In this document: one piece after another, positions 1 through 7,678 of the stretch | Layout: every line of letters begins with the position of its first letter | How positions within the stretch are numbered: position 1 is the stretch's first letter | Assembly: GCA_025453675.1 (NCBI GenBank) | Contig: JALOPW010000001.1 | Coordinates: 1 to 64,000, forward strand | Direction: 5' to 3' | Source: Methanolinea sp. | Lineage (GTDB): Archaea; Halobacteriota; Methanomicrobia; Methanomicrobiales; Methanospirillaceae | Length of the DNA: 64,000 nucleotides | Notes under the pieces: generated by a model | Seen by the model: only the letters and a program-made list of their open reading frames with translations | Told to the model about the DNA's origin: nothing | Databases searched by the model: none | Program-made: the position numbers and the translations under genes

Positions 1-932
1 AGCTCGAACGGATACGGTGCAAAGAAGGTCTGATCCATGAGACTTGGCTCCTGGAACCGTATCACCCATGACCGGAGCAGGTCCCGGGGTTCGGCAAGGG
101 TGGCGTGGCCATTTTTATACCGATCGATCAACCTGAGGCAATACTCTTTTTCCTCGGTCGTCACACGATTGCGAAAATGCCCGAATGCATGCTGGAGAAC
201 GTTGATATTATTGGTATAGCGGGGAACGTGTGAGAGCGCAGCGCAGAGCATCTCGCGGTAGTGAACAAACAGCGTTTCCGGATCTTTCTTAGCCCTGTTT
301 GCAATCCACTGCCCCATTTCGCGCATGAGCTGCTGGTGACAGGCCATCAGGAGGAACTTGTTAGCTGCATGAAATCGTGAAAGCGCTTCACGATCCCGTG
401 TCATCTCTATCTCCCGGAATCCTGCAAGGGTAAAGATACCGGTAAGGAAATGGTCACGGATCCGCGCATTATTCAGGCGCAGTTCATCCTCGATAGGCAG
501 GTGCGAGAACCGCTTCAGCACTTCCCGGGCAAAAAAGCCGGCAGTCCGTTCAATCGCCATGGATTTTTCTACTGAGGGATAGACTTTGACATTGCTGGTC
601 CCGGATGTGGGTGAACCCCCTTTCAGGATAAAACCATCAATTGGTGGGAGGCTGTCGAGGAACCGGGTGGCGAAGCTGGTCATATCACCTGTCACATCCC
701 GGCTGGTCGCAGGCTGGATAAGGTGGTCGACCCCTTCTATTCGTACGATTCTGACCGTTGCCCGCGGTATCCCGAGTCCAATCTCAACTTCAGGACAGAC
801 CGGTAGGAAGTCAACAAAGGATTTCAGGTGTTCCACGGTATGGGATGGGATCTTTGAGCCATCGTACCGGCAGGGATCAAACTCGATACACCTGCTGACC
901 ACCACTCTCGGGCGGGGATAATGTCGAACCAT
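1..932 (-). CDS. DUF523-DUF1722 (YbgA-like) protein, 3' end cut by window
   Basis: The reading frame is open from an ATG at 932 leftwards through base 1, giving 310 codons without a stop, so the C-terminus lies outside the window. Residues 1 to about 150 match the DUF523 pattern: an N-terminal PRVVVSRC stretch, Cys at 15, 21 and 46, and the PCxEVEIGLGIPR-like segment (here VCPEVEIGLGIPR). Residues from about 185 onward match DUF1722 (YbgA-type), with RDREALSRFHAANKF and the FHYREML-like helices. In established work a DUF523 enzyme (TudS) uses three Cys to hold a [4Fe-4S] cluster and desulfurates thiouracil. The role of the DUF523-DUF1722 fusion is not settled. The gene is transcribed away from its right-hand neighbour. 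Family assignment is good; the reaction is unknown. Confidence 0.85.
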   Translation of the reverse strand, partial: MVRHYPRPRVVVSRCIEFDPCRYDGSKIPSHTVEHLKSFVDFLPVCPEVEIGLGIPRATVRIVRIEGVDHLIQPATSRDVTGDMTSFATRFLDSLPPIDGFILKGGSPTSGTSNVKVYPSVEKSMAIERTAGFFAREVLKRFSHLPIEDELRLNNARIRDHFLTGIFTLAGFREIEMTRDREALSRFHAANKFLLMACHQQLMREMGQWIANRAKKDPETLFVHYREMLCAALSHVPRYTNNINVLQHAFGHFRNRVTTEEKEYCLRLIDRYKNGHATLAEPRDLLRSWVIRFQEPSLMDQTFFAPYPFE

Positions 933-1036
933 ACGATATCGCTCTCATTTCCATTTCGGGAGGATAGTTATGAATTCTTGTGTACGATCATCATTATCAC
1001 CACCTCTGAAACATAATCAATGCGAGGAATCATGGT

Positions 1037-1516
1037 ATGAAGGAACCTATCAAAATCCCAAAAATGCCGAAAGCAGAGTATGACTCCCTGATCAAACGTC
1101 AGCATGTATCACGGATTGCGTTCGGTGCATGTGAGCACCCCTATATTGCTCCGTTCATGTACGTATTTGATGGAAAATACCTCTACTTCCTTTCCACAAA
1201 ATATGGCAGAAAAATCGAATATTTCAAAAGCAACCCGAAAGTCTCTGTCGAGATAGAGGAGTATGCTCCCGACCTTTCCGCATTTACCTTCGTGAGCCTT
1301 CAGGGCTTCCTTGAGGAGGTTTGTGACCCCTCACAGAAGAAAAAGGTGCGTAAACTCTTTGTGGATATGATCAAGAACAAGACCCTTTCACCTCGTGTGT
1401 TGAGTGCTTTGGGGCATTCACCCAGCGAGCCGATCGAAGCCCTCGAGAGGGAAGAACGATCGATGGTCTGGAAACTTGTCGGTGTAAAGGATATTGTCGC
1501 ATTGAAAAACGGGTGA
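1037..1516 (+). CDS. pyridoxamine 5'-phosphate oxidase-like FMN-binding split-barrel protein
   Basis: A 159-residue protein with the PNPOx-like split-barrel pattern. It has an N-terminal helix, a strand RQHVSRIAFG, then PYIAPFMYVFDGKYLYFLS and KIEYFKSNPKVSVEIEEY, which in this family form the flavin pocket. The C-terminal part (SMVWKLVGVKDIVALKNG) is typical of the short archaeal and bacterial members that bind FMN, or sometimes F420 or heme. No catalytic residue set can be read from the sequence alone, so the substrate is unknown. It stands alone on the plus strand, with a gap of about 100 bases from the divergent DUF523 gene. The ATG at 1037 follows 'atcatggt' and has no strong ribosome-binding site. 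Confidence 0.8.
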   Translation: MKEPIKIPKMPKAEYDSLIKRQHVSRIAFGACEHPYIAPFMYVFDGKYLYFLSTKYGRKIEYFKSNPKVSVEIEEYAPDLSAFTFVSLQGFLEEVCDPSQKKKVRKLFVDMIKNKTLSPRVLSALGHSPSEPIEALEREERSMVWKLVGVKDIVALKNG

Positions 1517-1779
1517 ACATTGCAATTTCGAATGAATAGTAGATTTCAACGGCCGAATCTTCTCTTTTTTACAAGATCAGCAGTGAAAAGGTACCAAAAC
1601 CGGGAGGCAGCATCTTGGTTAAGAAGTTTCGCTATTTTCCGGAATGCTTGCACCCACAGATTACAGATTGCATTGTAGTTGATTACAAGAAGCAGGGTTT
1701 GCCTATGGATGGTAGAAAAAAGGCACAGGTGAGGTGAAAAGGTCACCGTCGGGGTTCGGGTATCGTAGAGATAGCGGTA

Positions 1780-2187
1780 TTGTTAGTCCTGCCGCTCCTC
1801 TTACACTACCTGATACTGATAAGGATTGTGATCCCTCCCCCCTATTCCTATCTTGGAGCCATTGTGATGCTGCTCGGCATCTGGCTCATGATGTGGGCAG
1901 CAAGTGTTTTTCGGAAAACAGGAACCGGGTTCCAGCTCGAGAGAGGTGGTTCAGCCCTGGTGACATCAGGGCCATTCCAGTTCAGCCGTAATCCGATGTA
2001 TCTCGGGATTCTGATCTGGCTGATTGGGTTTGCAATCCTTCTCGGATCGTTGGTTGTGTGTGTGATACCTGTCATCATCTTTCTGCTTGCAGAATTCATT
2101 CTCATTCCAATCGAGGAAAGGAGGATGGAGGAGAGATTCGGTGAAGAATATCGCGAATACAAGGGACGGGTCAGGAGATGGTTCTGA
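1780..2187 (+). CDS. membrane methyltransferase, isoprenylcysteine carboxyl methyltransferase / PEMT-like
   Basis: A small integral membrane protein of about 135 residues with 3-4 hydrophobic segments. It carries the family hallmark near the C-terminus: SGPFQFSRNPMYLG (the RNPMY motif of ICMT/PEMT-type methyltransferases), followed by a long hydrophobic helix and EERRMEERFGEEYREYKGRVRRW, where the Glu residues and the final RRW are typical. Members use S-adenosylmethionine on a lipid or a small lipophilic acceptor; the substrate here is unknown. The start is doubtful. The only bacterial/archaeal start codon in frame is a TTG at 1780, which lies inside the first membrane helix. Homologous-looking sequence continues upstream to about 1760, and a GTG at 1734 lies in another frame. 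A frameshift near 1740-1775 or a non-standard start is possible. Confidence 0.7.
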   Translation: MLVLPLLLHYLILIRIVIPPPYSYLGAIVMLLGIWLMMWAASVFRKTGTGFQLERGGSALVTSGPFQFSRNPMYLGILIWLIGFAILLGSLVVCVIPVIIFLLAEFILIPIEERRMEERFGEEYREYKGRVRRWF

Positions 2188-2218
2188 TAAGCCACCTCAG
2201 TGAGTAATTGCCGCACGG

Positions 2219-2320
2219 TCATTTCCCTCTAAACACACCATTACACTTTTCAACCGCATTTTTTACGCAAGCATAAAAATAACTGATTTACGAACGTATT
2301 TGACAAACCGGATGGGGCTT
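2219..2320. repeat. dispersed intergenic repeat, copy A
   Basis: About 100 bases of the otherwise empty 2188-2551 gap resemble 20903-21003 over their whole length, with roughly two thirds identity by eye. Shared blocks in order are CCCT.TAAA, ACC.T..CAC, TTTTCAAC.GCATTT, GC.TAA, GTGATTTA/CTGATTTA, TTTG..AAACC.GG.TGGGG. The same order and spacing argue against chance. Neither copy holds an open reading frame. Both lie just after the end of a plus-strand gene. The rest of the gap (2321-2551) is AT-rich with several T runs and shows nothing else. Confidence 0.6.
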
Positions 2321-2551
2321 GCCGCATTCGTAAAAAAGCCCTTGCAAAAACTTTTTTAATGAAACAGAAATGTTGTTTTCACATCCACCGCACCGTGTGG
2401 AGCCAAGTGAAACTGTGGGGCGGGTGCATCTTCTGGAGGGTATTTCTTTACCACAATAAACGGACAATATTTTTTCTGATTATTCAAGATTCAAGAATGA
2501 TCAGGTGGTTTTTCCCGATAATCGAGGAATCGTGTGCAGGCTCAACACCTG

Positions 2552-3082
2552 TCAGATTCCTGAAACCTCAACACCGACTTCATTCCTCCGCAAAAAGCCG
2601 GGTGTCCATGGACTGTTGTACCGCATCAGGAAGGGGCTTGCCATCACCGTGATCTTCTCCTGCTCGAGCACAGCAAGGAGTCGCCCAGTCATTTCCTGGA
2701 CGGTGTTTTCGTCCGAAATCCCGGAGAACCGGATGGCAGCAATGGTCCGTTCCGGAACTTTCCGGAGGGTGATACGGGAATCGAGCGGCTCTGGGGGGGA
2801 TGCTTTAGTATACTCTTGCGGCATCACAAACGACATCGTCCCTTCCCCGGAGATCACGGGAGACGTCATAGGGATCTTCTCCCCGGTGATGACCGGGGCT
2901 GTCATCGGGATCTGTGTTCTGGTCCTGTTCTGCCCGGTGATATAGCGGAAGAGGGTCGGGAACATCTCGTCGTCAGGTCCCCCGCTGACCGATGCAAGGA
3001 TTATCGCCGGGTATTTCCGGAATTCGACGTCCCCTGCCTTGCCAGTGACCGTATAGGGAACAGTATCGGCCATAGTATCCAT
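2552..3082 (-). CDS. SOUL-family heme-binding protein
   Basis: A 176-residue protein with the SOUL/HBP fold signature. It begins with an early strand (VPYTVTGKAGDVEFRKYPA), the central repeat-like pair 'IPMTAPVITGEKIPMTSPVISG', and 'MSFVMPQEY', with the C-terminal SPFLMRYNSPWTPGFLRRNEVGVEV motif that closes the family's barrel. SOUL proteins bind heme or other tetrapyrroles; many archaeal members are untested. The start is the ATG at 3082 (an alternative ATG at 3073 is three codons in). Longer forms reaching 3208 would add proline-rich sequence of no resemblance. It is divergent from the CARDB/ABC gene set at 3280. It is noteworthy as a second heme-related gene in the window besides katG and the ahb cluster. 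Confidence 0.88.
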   Translation of the reverse strand: MDTMADTVPYTVTGKAGDVEFRKYPAIILASVSGGPDDEMFPTLFRYITGQNRTRTQIPMTAPVITGEKIPMTSPVISGEGTMSFVMPQEYTKASPPEPLDSRITLRKVPERTIAAIRFSGISDENTVQEMTGRLLAVLEQEKITVMASPFLMRYNSPWTPGFLRRNEVGVEVSGI

Positions 3083-3279
3083 ATCCGGGCGTGCAAGAAA
3101 TAAGTATACCCCGGCGGGAAGATTCCCGCATTCCCTCAAGGTCCACCCCGGGTCTCTACTCAAACGAGGAGAGTGTGGCCTGTGCGGGAAGCCCCGGATG
3201 CAACACATTCCGTTCCCACACAGGACTCACCATGCACAGGTCTATAGTTATATCAACTCGGTGGGGATACACTCTCCAC

Positions 3280-4524
3280 ATGTGGCCGCCAGAGCGCAAT
3301 GTCGGGCCGGTCGCGGCGTTCCTTGTCCTGATCTTTTTCTCCTGCATCGCAGTTCCGGCAGCCGCAAGTGTCCCGACAGTCATCATCGCCGATTATCAGG
3401 TATCTCCTTCAGTGCTGATACCCGGGGAAGAGGGGATTGTCACCGTGACGGTGAAGAATACCGCCGATCAGGCAACCCTCACCCAGTCTTACAGTTCCGA
3501 TACCAGTGCAACGACCACCAATGTCGCCATCAATGCCCCTATCGATAGTGTCACAATGGTAGGAAAGGGCATCGAAGTGATCAGCGGTGGATACAACCGG
3601 GTCGGGGAACTCGGGCCGGGCCAGTCCATACCGATCTCGTTCCTCATCAGGGCGCCGAAAGAAGCAGGGGTGTACTTCCCCGAGATCTGGATCCGGGTCT
3701 CTGACGCGAAAAGCCTGAAATTTCCCATCCCTGTGAACGTGAATAGCGAGGTGCTGATCCAGCAGAGGCCACGGATCAGCATCGTGAAGCAGCTGCCGGC
3801 GAGTGTGGTTCCCGGTGATGATTTCTCGGCAACGGTGGTGCTCGAAAATAACGGGCAGGTATCGGCAAGCAATCTCAGGCTCACCGTGAACTCGTCGACA
3901 TCTTCGATCACCGCAAAGACCCCGAGCACCATCCATATCGCAAAACTTGGTCCGGGCGAGAGGAGCACAGTCGTGATGGAATTTTTTACCGATAAGAAAT
4001 CCCCGCTCGGAATCCGGCCGGTCAACCTGGTCCTCGAGTTCCAGGAACCGGATGGGTCGTACCAGCGACAGGGAGAGACGCTGGGCATCAACATCAGGGG
4101 GAAAGCGAGGTTAGATATCTCGCAGGTCACGACGGACCCGTCCCGGATCAAGAAGGGAGACCAGTTTACCCTGATCATCAGGATAGAGAACACCGGCACA
4201 GACGATGCCAAGTCTGTCGATGCCAGGGTCGAGATCCCGCTCAGCGGCACCAGGGAGGCATTCGTCGGAAAGATAGAGCCGGGCAACGATGCGCCGGCCC
4301 CCTTTAACCTCCAGGCAGACCAGGCCGGAGATATCCCCTACACGCTGACTATCAGTTACGAGGATGATTACGGCAGAGACCAGCTACAGCAGGATCTCCA
4401 CCTGAACATTCACAGCGATGACAACCTCCCCATGCTGATCGGCGTGATCGTCATCCTGCTGCTTGCAGGAGCGGGAGCGTACTGGTACTTCTTCCGCCGT
4501 AAACCGGGAACTGGCAATGTTTGA
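3280..4524 (+). CDS. secreted, C-terminally anchored CARDB/S-layer-type protein (COG1361-like)
   Basis: A 414-residue exported protein. Residues 1-28 form a signal peptide ending in VPAAAS. The body consists of beta-rich CARDB-like repeats, each opening with patterns such as 'SPSVLIPGEEGIVTVTVKN', 'ASVVPGDDFSATVVLENNG' and 'PSRIKKGDQFTLIIRIENTG'. Residues about 385-408 form a membrane anchor followed by a short basic tail. Archaeal proteins of this type sit next to FtsX/MacB-like permeases and probably act as the extracellular partner. Its stop overlaps the permease start by 8 bases, so the three genes form an operon. The ATG at 3280 is chosen because the signal peptide starts there and 'ggtgggg' lies upstream; an in-frame ATG at 3232 is also possible. 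Confidence 0.82.
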   Translation: MWPPERNVGPVAAFLVLIFFSCIAVPAAASVPTVIIADYQVSPSVLIPGEEGIVTVTVKNTADQATLTQSYSSDTSATTTNVAINAPIDSVTMVGKGIEVISGGYNRVGELGPGQSIPISFLIRAPKEAGVYFPEIWIRVSDAKSLKFPIPVNVNSEVLIQQRPRISIVKQLPASVVPGDDFSATVVLENNGQVSASNLRLTVNSSTSSITAKTPSTIHIAKLGPGERSTVVMEFFTDKKSPLGIRPVNLVLEFQEPDGSYQRQGETLGINIRGKARLDISQVTTDPSRIKKGDQFTLIIRIENTGTDDAKSVDARVEIPLSGTREAFVGKIEPGNDAPAPFNLQADQAGDIPYTLTISYEDDYGRDQLQQDLHLNIHSDDNLPMLIGVIVILLLAGAGAYWYFFRRKPGTGNV

Positions 4525-5719
4525 AGAGTCAAAAGTCGCGTTCTTCCTCGCGAAGCGGTCGATTGTCCGGGGGAACAAAGGGACCCTCTCCCTCACGATC
4601 CTCATTATCGGGATGGTCTTCGTGAACCTGATCTTCCTTCCCTCGATTATCACCGGTGTTGCCGTGCTGTTCAACCAGCAGAGCATCGATTACAGCTACG
4701 GGAACCTGGTGATTGAACCGAAGAAGAACCAGGTGTACATCAACAGCGTGAGCGAACTCCAGAAAAAGCTCGAACGGATACCCGGTATCACGGGAGTATC
4801 TACGCGTTATGTAACCAGTGCGACAATTGTATACAAGGGAAATGTAGTCACCCCGGCGCTCTATGCGATCAAGCCGGGTGACGAACAGAGCGTGCTCAAG
4901 ATCGGAACGAAGGTCTCCAGCGGTTCTTATCTGGCTGACGGGGATACCGGGCATATAGTGCTGGGATACCGGCTCGCGGGGAATGAGGATGAAAAACTCG
5001 ACGTGATCTCCTCTCTCGGCGGTGTGGATGTGGGGAAGGTGGTAGATGTCACCTTCAATAACGGAGTGACCCGGCAGTACCGGATCAAGGGTATCGTGAC
5101 CTCCAACTCCTACAGCGTCGATTCAAATGCATTCATTACAAAAAAGGAGTATGAAGACGTATTCGGGCTCGAAGACCGGGCAAACCAGATCCTTGTGAGG
5201 ACAAGGGAGACCGGAAAGGAGAACGAAATGCGGAATACCCTCCTCTCCTACGGTTTCCAGGAGAAGATTTGGACCTGGCAGGAGAAATCCGCGAATTTCT
5301 TAAACCAGATCATCGGCAGTTTCAACATCATCAACCTCATCGGCACGGCGGTCAGCCTGGTGATTGCCATCGTTGTCATCTTTATCGTGATCTTCATCAA
5401 CACGGTGTACCGGCGCAAGCAGATCGGCATCCTGAAAGCAATTGGAATCGACCGTTCCATCATCATCAAGTCATACCTCTTCCAGGCCCTGTTCATCTTT
5501 GCAATCGGCACGATAATGGGGTGCGCCTTCCTCCTGATGATCCTCCAGCTGCTCGCAGCGAATCCCATCGTGTTCCCCGGGGGCCCGGTTGCCCCCGTGG
5601 TGGACCCGGCATTGATCCTCCGTTCCACGATGAGCCTCCTTGTAGTATCATTGATCGCGGGTTACGTTCCTGCATGGATTACCACACGAGAAGATATCCT
5701 TACAGCGATACGGGGTTGA
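4517..5719 (+). CDS. ABC transporter permease, FtsX/MacB/LolC type
   Basis: A 400-residue permease with the MacB/LolCE layout. One N-terminal membrane helix lies at about residues 25-50. A large extracytoplasmic core follows (about 50-270, with the MacB_PCD-like 'KLERIPGITGVSTRYVTSA' and 'VVDVTFNNGVTRQYRIKGIV'). The C-terminal FtsX domain has three helices and the coupling motif 'NTVYRRKQIGILKAIGID'. It is translated from an ATG overlapping the preceding CARDB-type gene, and is followed one base later by its ATPase. Such systems usually extract lipoproteins or export peptides, or transmit force, rather than import solutes. The substrate cannot be read from the sequence. Confidence 0.88.
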   Translation: MFEESKVAFFLAKRSIVRGNKGTLSLTILIIGMVFVNLIFLPSIITGVAVLFNQQSIDYSYGNLVIEPKKNQVYINSVSELQKKLERIPGITGVSTRYVTSATIVYKGNVVTPALYAIKPGDEQSVLKIGTKVSSGSYLADGDTGHIVLGYRLAGNEDEKLDVISSLGGVDVGKVVDVTFNNGVTRQYRIKGIVTSNSYSVDSNAFITKKEYEDVFGLEDRANQILVRTRETGKENEMRNTLLSYGFQEKIWTWQEKSANFLNQIIGSFNIINLIGTAVSLVIAIVVIFIVIFINTVYRRKQIGILKAIGIDRSIIIKSYLFQALFIFAIGTIMGCAFLLMILQLLAANPIVFPGGPVAPVVDPALILRSTMSLLVVSLIAGYVPAWITTREDILTAIRG

Positions 5720-5720
5720 C

Positions 5721-6428
5721 ATGATCATCGGACGCGATCTCACGAGGATATACGGCATGGGGGCCGTCCAGGTCAGGGCACTGAATGGCGTATCGGTAAA
5801 GATCCAGAAAGGCGAATTCGTGGGGATCATGGGACCCAGCGGCAGCGGGAAGTCGACCCTGCTCCACATGTTCGGGCTCCTCGACCGCCCTACCAGCGGA
5901 TCCATCCTGATTGACGGATCCGATGTCGGCACCCTCGACGAGCGTGCCCGGACCCAGTTCAGGTTAAGACGCCTGGGTTACGTGTTCCAGGACTATGCGC
6001 TTGTTCCCGAGCTGACCGCGAAGGAGAACGTATATCTCCCTTCCATGACCCGGGGTATGACCGCCCAGGAGTGCACGCTTGCCTGCAGCGATATCCTCAC
6101 CCTCGTCGGGCTCGGCGACCGGATCCACCACCTTCCTGGGCAGATGTCGGGCGGCGAACAGCAGCGGGTCGCGATTGCCCGGGCACTCGTGAACCGGCCC
6201 ACCCTCCTCCTCGCTGACGAGCCCTGTGCAAACCTGGATTCCCAGAACTCCCGGATCATCCTCGATCTCTTCCAGAGGTTGAACCGGGACCTGCACCAGA
6301 CCATCGTCATGGTCTCTCACGAAGAATGGCACAAGAGGTATTTTGATCGGATCATCTCGATGAAGGATGGCGTTATCGAGAAGGAAGAGAGAAGGAGTGA
6401 GGGCGGAAAACCGGCCCCCTCTCCTTGA
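5721..6428 (+). CDS. ABC transporter ATPase, LolD/MacB type
   Basis: A 235-residue nucleotide-binding subunit. Walker A GPSGSGKS lies at residues 38-45, a Q-loop at 'YVFQDYALVPELT', the signature 'MSGGEQQRVAIARAL', Walker B 'LLLADEP' and a switch His in 'VMVSHEEWHKRYFD'. The early loop after strand 1 (MGAVQVRALNGVSV) and the overall length match the MacB/LolD subgroup. It lies one base after the FtsX-type permease stop and completes the 3280-6428 operon. Its 3' end runs 56 bases into the convergent osmoprotectant permease gene (6373-7023), an unusually long tail-to-tail overlap. Confidence 0.92.
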   Translation: MIIGRDLTRIYGMGAVQVRALNGVSVKIQKGEFVGIMGPSGSGKSTLLHMFGLLDRPTSGSILIDGSDVGTLDERARTQFRLRRLGYVFQDYALVPELTAKENVYLPSMTRGMTAQECTLACSDILTLVGLGDRIHHLPGQMSGGEQQRVAIARALVNRPTLLLADEPCANLDSQNSRIILDLFQRLNRDLHQTIVMVSHEEWHKRYFDRIISMKDGVIEKEERRSEGGKPAPSP

Positions 6429-7023
6429 GCGGCAGGGGAGTGAGCCGGTCTTCAAGGCGTGAGAGGCAGTAATCGCTTAGGAGAGTAATCGCAATGGCAG
6501 GCAGGATCCCGAGAAGTATTTCAGGGACATAGAACCTTGCCAGGCCTCTCAGCACGATCACCCCGAGACCCCCGCTCCCGATGAATACCGTCACGATGGC
6601 CACGCCGTTGGCGATGATTGACGAGAACTTCACTCCCGAAAAGATCGCGTGGAGTGAGAGGGGGACCCTCACCTTCGTCAGGGTCTCGCTCCATCTCAGT
6701 CCGATGCCTGCGGCAGCATCGGTGATATCTGGGTCTACCGAAGATATCCCGGCATACGTATTCCGGACTATTGGCAGGAGCGTGCTGATAAAAATCACAA
6801 GAACTGAAGGAGCGAACCCGATTCCCACCAGAGGTACCATGAACGCGACCAGGGCGAATACCGGGATGGCCTGCCCGATCGCAGTGAGGGTAGAGATGAT
6901 GGCTCCTGCTGTCCGGGAACGGAGCGAGAGAGCCGCGAGCGGTATGCCGACGGCAACTGCCAGTGCGAGCCCGCTGAAGGCGAGTGTGATGTGGACGAGG
7001 ATCGCAGCGGGGAGCGCGGTCAT
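6373..7023 (-). CDS. osmoprotectant ABC transporter permease (OpuB/ProW type)
   Basis: A 216-residue inner-membrane permease with five or six helices. It has the binding-protein-dependent transport motif 'SSVDPDITDAAAGIGLRWSETLTKVRVPLS', matching the EAA loop that contacts the ATPase, and 'VIVLRGLARFYVPEILLGILPAIAITLL' at the C-terminus, both characteristic of OpuBB/OpuBD-like glycine betaine/choline permeases. The start is the ATG at 7023, which overlaps the stop of the upstream permease by four bases (ATGA), so the two are translationally coupled. An upstream in-frame extension to 7110 falls inside the neighbour and is rejected. It is last in the minus-strand operon 9717-6373 and overlaps the end of the convergent ABC ATPase. 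Confidence 0.87.
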   Translation of the reverse strand: MTALPAAILVHITLAFSGLALAVAVGIPLAALSLRSRTAGAIISTLTAIGQAIPVFALVAFMVPLVGIGFAPSVLVIFISTLLPIVRNTYAGISSVDPDITDAAAGIGLRWSETLTKVRVPLSLHAIFSGVKFSSIIANGVAIVTVFIGSGGLGVIVLRGLARFYVPEILLGILPAIAITLLSDYCLSRLEDRLTPLPLKERGPVFRPHSFSLPSR

Positions 7024-7664
7024 GGTACTCCTCCATACTGTGCAGATACGAGCCTGCTGACCCCCCACGCAACGGCGTCCATGCTCACGGCAAGGAACGT
7101 CACCCAGCACCCTGTCACGAGGATCAGGAGATCATTTCCCGTGGTGATCCCTGTCTGGAGGGGAGCCCCGAGCCCGCCGGCCCCGATGATTCCACCGAGC
7201 GTCACCACGCCCATGCAGAATATCACCGCGATCCGCACGCCTGCAAATATGAGGGGAAGGGCGAGAGGGAATCGTATGTGATACATGGTCTCCCGCTCGG
7301 TCAGGCCCACAGCCCTTGCCGTCTCAATATACCGTGGGCTCACTCCCAGCAGCCCCACAGTCGTGTTCCGGGCAACAGGGAGAAGTGAATACAGTACTGC
7401 GGCGCTCACGGTCGGGGGAACCCCTATCCCTGCAATGGGGATAAGGAGGATAAGGAGAGCAATGTCGGGAATCATCTCGACTACGGTGAGGGTGGATATC
7501 CCGGTAACGCGTGCGCTCGTCGAAGAAAAGAACAGAACTCCAAGGGAGATCCCCACAATCAGCGTGACGAGGAAGGATATCGCAAACATTTCAAGGTGCT
7601 GGGTGGTCCGGAGGGTGAGGTCATAGGTCTGCCAGACCCCTGCGATCATTGCCAGTGTGTCCAT
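7020..7664 (-). CDS. osmoprotectant ABC transporter permease (OpuB/ProW type)
   Basis: A 214-residue permease paralogous to the next gene in the operon. The EAA-like loop reads 'VSPRYIETARAVGLTEREMY'-like (MTERETMYHIRFPLALPLIFAG region), and the C-terminal half has 'LGGIIGAGGLGAPLQTGITTGNDLLILVTG', a hallmark of OpuB-type permeases where the GAGGLG stretch is conserved. Two different permease subunits beside one ATPase and one binding lipoprotein is the usual OpuB/OpuC layout. It starts 15 bases after the ATPase stop and overlaps the second permease start by four bases. Uptake of glycine betaine, choline or a related solute during osmotic stress is inferred from the family. Confidence 0.87.
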   Translation of the reverse strand: MDTLAMIAGVWQTYDLTLRTTQHLEMFAISFLVTLIVGISLGVLFFSSTSARVTGISTLTVVEMIPDIALLILLIPIAGIGVPPTVSAAVLYSLLPVARNTTVGLLGVSPRYIETARAVGLTERETMYHIRFPLALPLIFAGVRIAVIFCMGVVTLGGIIGAGGLGAPLQTGITTGNDLLILVTGCWVTFLAVSMDAVAWGVSRLVSAQYGGVP

Positions 7665-7678
7665 GAATCCACGTCCGG

